Shown here: positions 1-7,641 of the stretch, piece after piece
Layout of the letters: each line of letters begins with the position of its first letter
How positions within the stretch are numbered: the first letter of the stretch is position 1
From: Rhodocyclaceae bacterium
GTDB lineage: Bacteria; Pseudomonadota; Gammaproteobacteria; Burkholderiales; Rhodocyclaceae
Assembly: GCA_023230455.1 (NCBI GenBank)
Contig: JALNXH010000004.1
Span: 1 to 64,000, forward strand
Length of the DNA stretch: 64,000 nt
Reading direction: 5' to 3'
The notes under the pieces: model-generated
The model's database searches: none
The model's input: the letters and a program-made list of their open reading frames with translations, nothing else
Told to the model about the DNA's origin: nothing
Program-made: the position numbers and the translations under genes

Positions 1-71
1 CCATAGCGTGTCGCTCAGTCGCCAGTTGTCTTCTTTCGTCGCCAGTCCCATCGTCGTCTCCCTTCAGGATC

Positions 72-296
72 GTGATGGAAGCTTTATCGGCAGAAATGCC
101 ATCTACTGAAATACGTTCTAAGTGGTACAAAGCAGCGGCCGAAAAGGGGGACGCTCAAGCGCAGCACAATTTCGGAATACTCATGTACTACGGGGTTGGG
201 ACAGAAAGAAACGAGGAACAAGGAAAGGACTGGATACGCCGTGCCGCTGATCAAAACAACCAGATGGCGATCCGTGCGCTCCAATCGCTCAAGTAG
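72..296 (+). CDS. Sel1-like repeat protein, short or truncated
   Basis: The 74-residue product is essentially one complete and one partial Sel1 repeat: the pattern WYKAAAEKGDAQAQHNFG, then YYGVGTERNEEQG, then W-RRAADQ, matches the alpha/alpha repeat of the SEL1 family, which serves as a protein-interaction scaffold. A GTG followed directly by ATG gives the start, with AGGA a few bases upstream. The frame has no stop back to the left edge of the window, but the upstream codons do not resemble Sel1 repeats, so this may be a small protein or the tail of a gene disrupted by rearrangement. Its stop codon lies only four bases from the 3' end of a group II intron remnant on the other strand. The family call is good; the integrity of the gene is uncertain. 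Confidence 0.5.
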   Translation: MMEALSAEMPSTEIRSKWYKAAAEKGDAQAQHNFGILMYYGVGTERNEEQGKDWIRRAADQNNQMAIRALQSLK

Positions 297-300
297 CCCA

Positions 301-372
301 ATCGGGTAAGGACCGGTTTCTAACCGGCCCTCCCCACACCACCCGGCATGCGGGTCCGCACCGGGCGGTTCA
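301..372 (-). mobile_element. group II intron 3' remnant (domains V and VI)
   Basis: Read on the minus strand this starts GAACCGCCCGGTGCGG, then ACC and a complementary arm CGCATGCCGGGTGGT, which folds into a domain V-like hairpin. It is followed by a second hairpin, GGCCGGTTAGAAACCGGTCC, an unpaired A in CTTACCC, and the typical 3' end CCCGAT. This arrangement is the signature seen downstream of bacterial group II intron maturase genes. No reverse transcriptase frame is present beside it (an alpha/beta hydrolase follows), so only the 3' end survives here. The intron 3' boundary would be at base 301, with the 3' exon at 300 and below, just past the Sel1 ORF stop. Confidence 0.72.
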
Positions 373-403
373 TCAACAGGGCGCACACGATGTCCCTCAT
401 GCG

Positions 404-439
404 TACCCGGAGGGCATTTCATACCCAGAGGGCACTTCG
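404..439. repeat. two tandem imperfect 18-base repeats
   Basis: Bases 404-421 and 422-439 are two consecutive 18-base units, TACCCGGAGGGCATTTCA and TACCCAGAGGGCACTTCG, that differ at three positions. They lie just 5' (in intron orientation) of the domain V hairpin, so they may belong to the residual domain IV of the group II intron. Confidence 0.5.
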
Positions 440-501
440 TAGCCGTGAGCCTTCATCCAAAGCTCGCGGCTGCTCGCCAATCCCTGCGCCCTCAACGTCG
501 T

Positions 502-1230
502 CTATCGGGTGCCGTTTGTCGAAGAGGAAGACCGGACGGCGTCGATCAATATCTCGGCCAGCCGGTGGGGTTGGTCGATCATGATGGAATGGCCGCTTTG
601 CTTGATCGAGACGACGGTCGCTCCGGCATCGGCACGAAACGGGTCGTACATGCCATCGCAGATGCCGCCCTCGGCGTAAATGTAGACGCGCTTCGCCACC
701 TGCGCGCCTTTGCCGCTGAGGCGGATCGACTGGGTGAAACAGGCAAACGGATGGGGAACCGTCTTGCCGTCCATCCAGGCCCAGTCCGCAGGCGCAGCGG
801 TGTCGAAAGCCGAGGCCGGCGACGGCGCCACGGCCAGCCCGGCGCCGGCCGCCGCCTTGCCCAAAAACACGTCCCGGTATTCCGGCCGCAGGGTGAAGAG
901 CGTGTCGCCGTCTTGCGGCACCAGCGCATCGAGGTAAACCAGGGTGGCGATGCGCTCGGGAATCCGCTCCGCCACACCGGTGACGACCATGCCGCCGTAG
1001 GAATGGCCGAGGAGAACGACGTGCGACAGGTCTTCCCACAGAATCGTATTGGCGATGTCGTCGATATGCGTATCCAGATTGATCGGCATCTGCCTGAGAT
1101 GCGAACGCTCGCCAAGGCCGGTGAGCGTCGGCCGGTAGACCGTGTGTCCCGCCGCTTCCAGCAATGCGGCGACCCGCCGGTAACTCCAGCCGCCCTGAAA
1201 TCCGCCATGCACCAGAACAAAAGTGGCCAT
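502..1230 (-). CDS. alpha/beta hydrolase (EstC/HNL-like family)
   Basis: This is a 242-residue single-domain alpha/beta hydrolase. The N-terminal strand ends in FVLVHGGFQGGWSY (oxyanion HGG), the nucleophile elbow is GHSYGG near residue 95, and the C-terminal GHSIM supplies the catalytic histidine. The spacing and the sequence TLTGLGERSHL are typical of the family holding plant methylesterases, hydroxynitrile lyases and bacterial EstC-type esterases. The substrate cannot be read from the sequence. There is no signal peptide, so it is cytoplasmic. It lies downstream of hflX on the same strand with about 100 bases between, so it may be co-transcribed. Its downstream end faces the group II intron remnant. 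Confidence 0.85.
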   Translation of the reverse strand: MATFVLVHGGFQGGWSYRRVAALLEAAGHTVYRPTLTGLGERSHLRQMPINLDTHIDDIANTILWEDLSHVVLLGHSYGGMVVTGVAERIPERIATLVYLDALVPQDGDTLFTLRPEYRDVFLGKAAAGAGLAVAPSPASAFDTAAPADWAWMDGKTVPHPFACFTQSIRLSGKGAQVAKRVYIYAEGGICDGMYDPFRADAGATVVSIKQSGHSIMIDQPHRLAEILIDAVRSSSSTNGTR

Positions 1231-1336
1231 ACCCGTTGTGTCTCCGTGTTCGTGAAGTTCGAATGATCGATCGTAACAAAACGATTGCGCTTGCCGGGAG
1301 CCGCCCGCCTGCGCACGGCGGACGCCTGGCGATGGA

Positions 1337-2737
1337 CTATTTCCCCGCTGGCGCAGCGCCGATCCGTTCGCGCAGAGCGTCGAGCGCGCCCTGTTCGCCG
1401 CGGACGCGGAAGAAGGCGCCCTCGTCGTCGGCGTTCTCTGCCAGCACCTCGCAGTAGGCGAAGATTTCTCCGCGCAATTGTTGTGCAGACCAGGGCAGAA
1501 ACAGCTCGGTCTCGACCAGATCGCGCTGGAAGAATGCGACGATCGCCTGGTGCAGCACCGCTACGTCTTCGGCGCGGCGCGCGCTCATCACGATGCACTG
1601 CGGGTAGCTGGCGCGCAGCGCCGCTTCGCGTTCGGCCTGCGCCGCGGCGTCGCCGACGTGGTCGATCTTGTTGAAGACGCGGAGGCGCGGCACGTCCTGC
1701 GCATCGATCTCGGCCAGTACATGGTCGGTGACCTCCAATTGCCGCTCGAACCCGGGGTCGCTGGCGTCGATGACGTGGAGCAGCAGCGCCGCATCCAGCG
1801 CTTCTTCGAGCGTGGTCTTGAAGGAGGCGACCAGCCCGTGCGGCAGGTTCTTGATGAAGCCGACGGTATCGCTGACCAGCACCCGCGGCAGGCTTTCGGG
1901 GTGGAGGGTGCGCACGGTGGTATCGAGCGTGGCGAAGAGCTTGTCTTCGACCAGCACCTCGCTGCCGGTGAGCGCGCGCATCAGGGTGGACTTACCGGCG
2001 TTGGTGTAGCCCACCAGCGCCACGCTGGCGTTGCCCTGCCGCCCCAGCCGCCGCGCGCGCTGCGTCCTGCGCTCGACCTCCATCGCGGCGATCTCCTTTT
2101 GCAGTTCGGCGATGCGGTCGCGGATCTTGCGTTTGTCCAGCTCGGTGTGCGATTCGCCGGCGCCGCGGCCGCCGGTGCCGCTGCGCTGCCGCCCCTGCGG
2201 CCCGGCGAGCTTGGCCGCCTCGCGCAGGCGCGGCGCCATGTAGCCGAGGCGGGCGATCTCCACCTGGGCTTTGGCGGCGCGGGAGCGGGCGTTGCGATGA
2301 AAGATTTCGAGGATGACCATGGTCCGGTCCATCACCTCGCAACCCACTTCTTTTTCCAGGTTGCGCGCCTGCGACGGCGATATTTCGTGATCGACGAAAA
2401 CCGCTTCGACTTCGCCGCCCGCGGCCATGTCGGCCACTTCGGCGGCAATCCCGTTGCCCAGGCCGTGGTGCGGCGAAGGCTCGCGCGAAACGTCGTCGGG
2501 ATCGGGTTCGTGGTTGACGAAACGGCGGATTTCCTCCCGCTTGCCGACGCCCAGGTAACCGGTGAAGTCGAAGCTGGAGCGCTTCTGCATGAAGCTGCGG
2601 ATGACTTTGTAGCCCAGCGTCTTGGCCAGATCGCGCAGTTCGGCGAGCGACGCTTCGAACTCGACGTCGCTGACGTTCGGCAACTGTACGGCGGCGGCGA
2701 TGGCGTAGCGGGGTTTTTCCTTGACTTCTATTTGCAT
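1337..2737 (-). CDS. hflX: GTPase HflX
   Basis: HflX is a ribosome-associated GTPase that splits or rescues stalled 70S ribosomes, especially under heat stress. The 466-residue product has the HflX N-terminal domain, a glycine-rich linker (RQRSGTGGRGAGES), a coiled-coil-like helix (RKIRDRIAELQKEIAAME) and a G domain with G1 GYTNAGKST, G3 DTVGFI and G4 NKID. The chosen start is the ATG at 2737, which opens with MQIEVKEKPRYA; an earlier in-frame ATG would add 23 residues lacking family similarity. It is not next to hfq, unlike enterobacterial hflX. The retropepsin gene lies 97 bases upstream on the same strand. Confidence 0.93.
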   Translation of the reverse strand: MQIEVKEKPRYAIAAAVQLPNVSDVEFEASLAELRDLAKTLGYKVIRSFMQKRSSFDFTGYLGVGKREEIRRFVNHEPDPDDVSREPSPHHGLGNGIAAEVADMAAGGEVEAVFVDHEISPSQARNLEKEVGCEVMDRTMVILEIFHRNARSRAAKAQVEIARLGYMAPRLREAAKLAGPQGRQRSGTGGRGAGESHTELDKRKIRDRIAELQKEIAAMEVERRTQRARRLGRQGNASVALVGYTNAGKSTLMRALTGSEVLVEDKLFATLDTTVRTLHPESLPRVLVSDTVGFIKNLPHGLVASFKTTLEEALDAALLLHVIDASDPGFERQLEVTDHVLAEIDAQDVPRLRVFNKIDHVGDAAAQAEREAALRASYPQCIVMSARRAEDVAVLHQAIVAFFQRDLVETELFLPWSAQQLRGEIFAYCEVLAENADDEGAFFRVRGEQGALDALRERIGAAPAGK

Positions 2738-2834
2738 GCGGAGAGCGTTTCTTTCGAGTGGACCAAGCCGGATAGTACCCGGCAAACTCGCGGCCAGGCT
2801 GGGCACGAACGACGAGGGAACGTCGCGCGCTGCC

Positions 2835-3329
2835 TCAGCGGGTGCGGATCCGCAAGGTCAGCAGATCGTCGCGCTGGATCATATCCATGCGCTTGAGAAA
2901 ATTCTGCCCCAGCAGCGCCAAGTCCGCCCGCCCCAGATCGAGGCCGACGGCCACGTCGATCGGGCCCACCACCACGCCTCCGGCCTCCACGCTCTGGTTG
3001 GCGACGAGTTCGCCCTTGCGGCTGCCGTTGGCGGAATTGAAGGTGGTCGGGTAGCCGCCGGGCAGACCGGCGGCGGTCGCCAGGGCGCGGGAAACCGAGA
3101 CCACCGTGGCTCCGGTATCGACCAGAAAGGTGACCGGCTGGCCGTTGATCGAGCCGGCCAGATAGTAGTGCCCGTCGCGGGAACGCGGAATGACGATCTC
3201 ACCGTCGTTCGGCGCGGAAACCGCCACCACGGTCGGGGCCAGATACCGATCGAAGGCGAAATACAACCCGGCCATCAGGACCAGCCAGAACAGCAGGGCA
3301 CGGAAATGCCATTGCGGATTCAGGTTCAT
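2835..3329 (-). CDS. membrane-anchored retropepsin-like aspartic protease
   Basis: The 164-residue protein has one N-terminal membrane helix (about residues 9-26, ALLFWLVLMAGLYFAFDRY) and an exported domain with the single-lobe aspartic protease motif FLVDTGATVVSVS and a later ALLGQNFL. This matches the clan AA, TIGR02281-type family of bacterial retropepsin-like proteases, which are expected to act as dimers with one Asp from each chain. The substrate is unknown. It precedes hflX in the same direction. Confidence 0.85.
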   Translation of the reverse strand: MNLNPQWHFRALLFWLVLMAGLYFAFDRYLAPTVVAVSAPNDGEIVIPRSRDGHYYLAGSINGQPVTFLVDTGATVVSVSRALATAAGLPGGYPTTFNSANGSRKGELVANQSVEAGGVVVGPIDVAVGLDLGRADLALLGQNFLKRMDMIQRDDLLTLRIRTR

Positions 3330-3519
3330 GACGAGGCGAATCTCGGGGTCGCAGACATTCGGCTTTCCGGATGGCGAAGGGCGTCGTCGATCTCTCGCGG
3401 GGTTTCAGATACGTGCGCCGGCAGCGGTGCGCGCATCGTCGTCAACCGGCGCCAGGCCCTGCGCCGGAGCGGCAGCAAGGTGCTGAGTCAAGTCCTCTTC
3501 CGCCACGGGTGCGCGGCAG

Positions 3520-4119
3520 TCAGACCCGTGCGATGACGGCTTCGATTTCGGCGAAGGTGCGCGCCATTTCATGGGTCTGAATCTGCACCCCGAGTTGGCG
3601 GGCGATTTGCGACGCGGAGAATATGCCCAGCAGAGACTGCTTGCCGTCGTCGGCCTGGCCGACCACCAGCGCATGGGCGCGGCCTGCCGCTTTGAGGGTG
3701 GCGACGATGTTGCCGACCGACGCTTTGCGCACGTCTTCGATGTTGAGCACTTCCATCGCGTCCACCGGCACCATCAGGTCGGAAACGCACAGATCGTTGC
3801 GCTTGATGCGGCGGCCCTGGGCGACCAGCACGGGTTTCTCGCCGAGGACATCGGCCGAGGTGATCACGCCGGCAACCCGGCGGCCTTCGCCGACCACCAG
3901 CAACAGGCGCACACCACGCAGGATCATCGACTGGTTGGCCTGTTCCAGGGCGGCGTCGGGCGTAATGGTGGCGGACGGCACGCGGGCCAGGTCGGTCATC
4001 GCCAGAACGGCGGCGGAGTCGACATCCACCTTGGGCGGGTTGAACGCTTCCAGCACGTAGCAGCCGGCCGCCGCGACATTGGTCTGGGGTAGCGGCCGAT
4101 AGACAGTCGAATGGCTCAT
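3520..4119 (-). CDS. tandem CBS-domain protein
   Basis: This 199-residue soluble protein carries two CBS domains. The first spans about residues 45-115 (TITPDAALEQANQSMILRGVRLLLVV, then GVITSADVLG) and the second about 120-190 (KASVGNIVATLKAAGRAHALVV, then LLGIFSASQIARQLG). CBS pairs bind adenosyl ligands such as AMP, ATP or SAM and act as energy sensors; no catalytic domain is attached. Its start is supported by GGGAGAAGGAAC directly upstream. It is divergent from the pyruvate dehydrogenase operon, sharing a 215-base intergenic region, but a functional link is not shown. Confidence 0.82.
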   Translation of the reverse strand: MSHSTVYRPLPQTNVAAAGCYVLEAFNPPKVDVDSAAVLAMTDLARVPSATITPDAALEQANQSMILRGVRLLLVVGEGRRVAGVITSADVLGEKPVLVAQGRRIKRNDLCVSDLMVPVDAMEVLNIEDVRKASVGNIVATLKAAGRAHALVVGQADDGKQSLLGIFSASQIARQLGVQIQTHEMARTFAEIEAVIARV

Positions 4120-4211
4120 GTTCCTTCTCCCGCGGTGACGACGATGTGGCGATCATACTGCTGCGGACGCGCACGCAACAGACCGATGCGGATAAATTCG
4201 ATTGGCCTACC

Positions 4212-4217
4212 TATAAT
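4212..4217 (+). promoter_or_regulatory. candidate -10 element for the pdh operon
   Basis: A perfect TATAAT lies about 118 bases upstream of the E1alpha start in the intergenic region shared with the CBS gene. No convincing -35 hexamer is seen 16-18 bases upstream, so an activator or an alternative promoter may be used. The remainder of 4120-4334 holds a strong ribosome binding site (GAGGAGG) before 4335 and nothing else recognised. Confidence 0.35.
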
Positions 4218-4334
4218 CGATTCAGAAGAACCGGTGTTCCACCGTGCGACAGCGCCGGCCCTCTTCCACGTTATAGGCGATCGGCATCCCGAACATAGGC
4301 GAACGGATAACATCGGATCAATCGAGGAGGACGT

Positions 4335-5423
4335 ATGACGAACATCGCCGGCACGCCGTTTGAATGCCTCCGCTTCCTCGACGCGGAAGGCAAGCCGATC
4401 CGGCCTCTGCCCGACTTTGCCAGCGATCCGGCGGCATTGGAGCCGCTCTACCGGGCGATGGTGGCGACGCGGCTTTTCGACACCAAGGCAATCGCCCTGC
4501 AGCGTACCGGCCAGCTCGGCACCTTCGCCTCGTCGCTCGGCCAGGAGGCCGTCGGCGTCGGTATTGGCGCGGCGATGACGGTGGACGATGTGTTGCTGCC
4601 CTCCTATCGCGACCATGCCGCACAACTGTTGCGCGGCGTCAGCATGGTGGAGAGCCTGCTCTACTGGAGCGGCGACGAGCGCGGCAGCGATTTTGCGACA
4701 GCGCGCCGCGATTTCCCGAATTGCGTGCCGATCGCCTCGCAGGTCTGCCACGGCGCCGGAGTGGCTTATGCGATGAAACTGCGCCGCGAACCGCGGGTGG
4801 CGGTGTGCATCCTCGGCGACGGCGGCACCTCGAAAGGCGACTTCTACGAAGGCATGAATCTCGTCGGCGCCTGGACGCTGCCCCTGGTGCTGGTGGTCAA
4901 CAACAACCAGTGGGCGATCTCGGTGCCGCGCAGCGCCCAGACCGCGGCACCGACGCTGGCGCAAAAGGCGCTCGCCGTCGGCGTCGAAGGCCTCCAGGTG
5001 GACGGCAACGACGTCGTCGCCGTCCGCCACGCGGTCGGCACGGCGCTGGAAAAGGCGCGCAACGGCGGCGGCCCGACGCTGATCGAGGCCCTCACCTATC
5101 GCCTCGGCGACCACACCACCGCCGACGACGCGACCCGCTATCGCGACGCCGAGGCGGTGAGCCGGCAATGGGCGCTGGAACCGATCTTGCGGCTGCGTAA
5201 TTATCTGGTCGGGCAAAATTGCTGGAACGAGGAACGCGAGCAGCAACTGATCCGGGAATGCACCGAGCAGGTCAATCGGGCGGTGGCCGATTACCTGGCG
5301 GTGGCAGCGCCCAGCGTCGAACAGATGTTCGACCGTCTCTACGCCACGCTGCCGCAGGCGCTTGAGGGGCAGCGCAACGATGCGCGGCACTTCGCGGCTT
5401 CGAGCGGAGGCGACCATGGCTGA
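4335..5423 (+). CDS. pdhA: pyruvate/2-oxoacid dehydrogenase E1 component, alpha subunit
   Basis: This is the thiamine-diphosphate-dependent E1 alpha chain (362 residues) of a 2-oxoacid dehydrogenase complex, which decarboxylates the 2-oxoacid and passes the acyl group to lipoyl-E2. The TPP/Mg motif is visible as GDGGTSKGDFYEGMN followed by VVNNNQWAIS about 30 residues on. GQEAVGVG and LPSYRDH are typical of the alpha chain, and YRLGDHTTADDATRYR is the usual loop after the cofactor site. Pyruvate is the likelier substrate, but branched-chain oxoacid E1 is closely related and cannot be excluded. The next gene starts inside the last codons of this one (8-base overlap), so translation is coupled. 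A strong GAGGAGG lies upstream of the start. Confidence 0.88.
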   Translation: MTNIAGTPFECLRFLDAEGKPIRPLPDFASDPAALEPLYRAMVATRLFDTKAIALQRTGQLGTFASSLGQEAVGVGIGAAMTVDDVLLPSYRDHAAQLLRGVSMVESLLYWSGDERGSDFATARRDFPNCVPIASQVCHGAGVAYAMKLRREPRVAVCILGDGGTSKGDFYEGMNLVGAWTLPLVLVVNNNQWAISVPRSAQTAAPTLAQKALAVGVEGLQVDGNDVVAVRHAVGTALEKARNGGGPTLIEALTYRLGDHTTADDATRYRDAEAVSRQWALEPILRLRNYLVGQNCWNEEREQQLIRECTEQVNRAVADYLAVAAPSVEQMFDRLYATLPQALEGQRNDARHFAASSGGDHG

Positions 5424-6396
5424 AGCGAACCTGGTCGAAGCGGTCAATCTGGCGCTGGCCTACGCCCTGGAACACGATCCGTCGGTGGTCCTCCTCGGCG
5501 AAGACATCGGTGTCAACGGCGGCGTGTTCCGCGCCACCGCGGGCTTGCAGGCGCGCTTCGGCGGCGAACGGGTGATCGATACGCCGCTGGCCGAAACGGC
5601 GATTGCCGGCGCCGCCGTGGGCATGGCGGCGGAAGGGTTGAAACCGGTGGCGGAAATCCAGTTCACCGGCTTCATCTATCCGACCCTCGACCACCTCATC
5701 AACCATGCCTCGCGCCTGCGCCATCGCACCCGCGGCCGGCTTTCCTGCCCGCTGGTGCTGCGCTCGCCGTTCGGCGCCGGAATCCATGCGCCGGAACATC
5801 ATTCGGAAAGTCCCGAGGCGCTGTTCGCCCATATCCCCGGCCTGCGCGTGGTCGTCCCATCCTCCCCGGCGCGCGCCTACGGCCTGCTGCTGGCAGCGAT
5901 CCGCGATCCCGACCCGGTGGTTTTTCTGGAGCCGACGCGGCTCTACCGCCTGTTCAAGCAGGAGGTCGCCGACAACGGCGAGGCGCTGCCGCTCGACGTC
6001 TGCTTCGTGGTCCGCGCGGGCAGCGACATCACCCTGGTGAGCTGGGGCGCGATGCTGCAGGAAACCCTGGCCGCCGCCGATGCGCTGGAGCAGGAAGGCA
6101 TCGCCGCGGAAGTGATCGACGTCGCCACGCTGAAGCCGCTGGACATGGCCACGATTCTCGAATCGGTGGCGAAGACCGGGCGCTGCGTGATTGTGCACGA
6201 GGCGGCACGCAGCGGCGGCCTCGGCGCCGAGATCGCCGCCGGACTCGCCGAGCACGGACTGACTTCGCTGCTGGCGCCGGTCAAGCGCGTCACCGGCTAC
6301 GATGTGGTGGTGCCGCTGTTCAAGCTGGAATACAACTATCTGCCGAGCGTCGGGCGGATTCTCGCCGCCGCGCGCGAAGCCATGGAGTTCGCATGA
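5416..6396 (+). CDS. pdhB: pyruvate/2-oxoacid dehydrogenase E1 component, beta subunit
   Basis: The 326-residue protein is the E1 beta chain that completes the alpha2beta2 E1. Diagnostic stretches are LLGEDIGVNGGVFRATAGL near the N-terminus, DTPLAETAIAGAAVGMA, and LRSPFGAGIHAPEHHSES, the loop that helps form the TPP site. The C-terminal transketolase-like domain includes ITLVSWGAML and IDVATLKPLD. The ATG at 5416 is chosen because it follows directly on E1alpha (overlap ATGGCTGA) and opens with MAEANLVEAVNLAL; an earlier in-frame ATG lies deep inside the alpha gene. Its stop overlaps the E2 start by four bases (ATGA). Confidence 0.9.
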   Translation: MAEANLVEAVNLALAYALEHDPSVVLLGEDIGVNGGVFRATAGLQARFGGERVIDTPLAETAIAGAAVGMAAEGLKPVAEIQFTGFIYPTLDHLINHASRLRHRTRGRLSCPLVLRSPFGAGIHAPEHHSESPEALFAHIPGLRVVVPSSPARAYGLLLAAIRDPDPVVFLEPTRLYRLFKQEVADNGEALPLDVCFVVRAGSDITLVSWGAMLQETLAAADALEQEGIAAEVIDVATLKPLDMATILESVAKTGRCVIVHEAARSGGLGAEIAAGLAEHGLTSLLAPVKRVTGYDVVVPLFKLEYNYLPSVGRILAAAREAMEFA

Positions 6397-7502
6397 AACT
6401 GTTCAAATTGCCCGATCTGGGCGAAGGCCTGCAGGAAGCCGAGATCGTCGAGTGGCAGGTCAAGGTCGGCGACGAGGTTCAAGCCGACCAGCCGCTGGTT
6501 TCGGTCGAGACAGCGAAGGCCATCGTCGATATCCCCTGCCCGTTCCCCGGGCGCATCGCCAAGCTTTTCGCCCAGCCCGGCGATCTGGTACACATCGGTG
6601 CGCCGCTGGTCGGCTACGAAGGCGCGGCGGAGAACGACAGCGGCACCGTGGTCGGGGCGGTACCGGTCGGCCGCCAAGTGGTGGAGGAAGCGCCGGCCGC
6701 CGTCGGTTCCGCCGCCGGCGCGGCGGCGCGGGTCAAGGCGACGCCGGCGGTGCGCGCACTGGCCCACCGCCTCGACGTCGATCTGGCCATCGTCACACCG
6801 AGCGGCGCCGACGGGCTGATCACTGTCGCCGACGTGCAGCGGGTGGCCAAAATATTGGCCGAGCTCGGCCCGGCGGAACCGCTGCGCGGCGTGCGCCGCG
6901 CCATGGCGCAGAACATGGCCCAGGCGCATAGCGAGGTGGCGTCTGCCACCATCATCGACGACGCCGACATCGCCGCCTGGGCGGCGGGGGCCGACGTCAC
7001 CATCCGCTTGGTGCGCGCGCTGGTCGCCGGCTGCGTCGCCGAGCCCGCACTCAACGCCTGGTACGACGGCCGCGCATTGGCGCGGCGGGTGCTGAAGAAG
7101 ATCGATCTGGGCATCGCCGTCGACGCACCGGACGGGCTGTTCGTGCCGGTGCTGTTCGATGTCGGCAACCGCGAGCCGGCCGACCTGCGCCGCGGCCTGG
7201 AGCGGATGCAGGCGGACGTCAAGTCGCGCCGGATTCCCGCCGAGGAGCTGCGCGGCGCTACCATCACGCTGTCCAATTTCGGCATGATCGCCGGCCGCTA
7301 CGCGGCGCCGGTGGTGGTGCCGCCGACCGTGGCCATCCTCGGCGCCGGGCGCATCCACGCGCGGGTGGTGGCCGCGGACGGACAGCCGGCGGTGCACCGG
7401 GTGCTGCCGCTCTCGCTGACTTTCGACCACCGCGCCGTCAGCGGCGGCGAGGCCGGGCGCTTCCTCGCCGCCGCGATCGCCGATCTGGAACGGGCAAGCT
7501 GA
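6393..7502 (+). CDS. pdhC: 2-oxoacid dehydrogenase E2, dihydrolipoyl acyltransferase
   Basis: The product (369 residues) has the E2 layout: an N-terminal lipoyl domain with Lys42 in VSVETAKAIVDI as the lipoylation site, a linker, a peripheral-subunit-binding domain about 114-150 (TPAVRALAHRLDVDL), and a catalytic acyltransferase domain. The active-site region reads FDHRAVSGGEAGRF: His346 is kept, but the Asp of the usual DHRxxDG is replaced by Ser350. The lipoyl motif is ETAK rather than ETDK. Both variants recur, as far as I recall, in proteobacterial three-gene pdh operons of this type, so I read the gene as functional. No E3 (lpd) gene follows, so E3 must be encoded elsewhere. Confidence 0.87.
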   Translation: MKLFKLPDLGEGLQEAEIVEWQVKVGDEVQADQPLVSVETAKAIVDIPCPFPGRIAKLFAQPGDLVHIGAPLVGYEGAAENDSGTVVGAVPVGRQVVEEAPAAVGSAAGAAARVKATPAVRALAHRLDVDLAIVTPSGADGLITVADVQRVAKILAELGPAEPLRGVRRAMAQNMAQAHSEVASATIIDDADIAAWAAGADVTIRLVRALVAGCVAEPALNAWYDGRALARRVLKKIDLGIAVDAPDGLFVPVLFDVGNREPADLRRGLERMQADVKSRRIPAEELRGATITLSNFGMIAGRYAAPVVVPPTVAILGAGRIHARVVAADGQPAVHRVLPLSLTFDHRAVSGGEAGRFLAAAIADLERAS

Positions 7503-7520
7503 GGAACCACCGAACAAGTC

Positions 7521-7589
7521 CGTTCGCCCCACCGGGGATGTGTGCCCTTTAGGGTAGCCCTTCGGTCACGCTGAACCCGAACGGTGGGG
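7521..7589. terminator. structured convergent intergenic region, possible bidirectional terminator
   Basis: Between the convergent E2 and NnrS genes there are several inverted repeats: CCCCACCG at 7527-7534 pairs with CGGTGGGG at 7582-7589 around a loop of about 47 bases. Inside sit smaller hairpins, CCCCACCGGGG and CCCTTTAGGG. There is no clear U-run, so intrinsic termination is only a possibility. Confidence 0.35.
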
Positions 7590-7641
7590 TACGTAGATGT
7601 TTAGTCCCACAGTGTGCTGGGTTGGGTTGATAGTGAAGCGC

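Noticed and set aside
84..422. A 112-residue minus-strand frame over the intron end
   Set aside because: It lies on the domain V/VI hairpins and is the chance frame typically seen through group II intron 3' ends; no protein family is recognisable.
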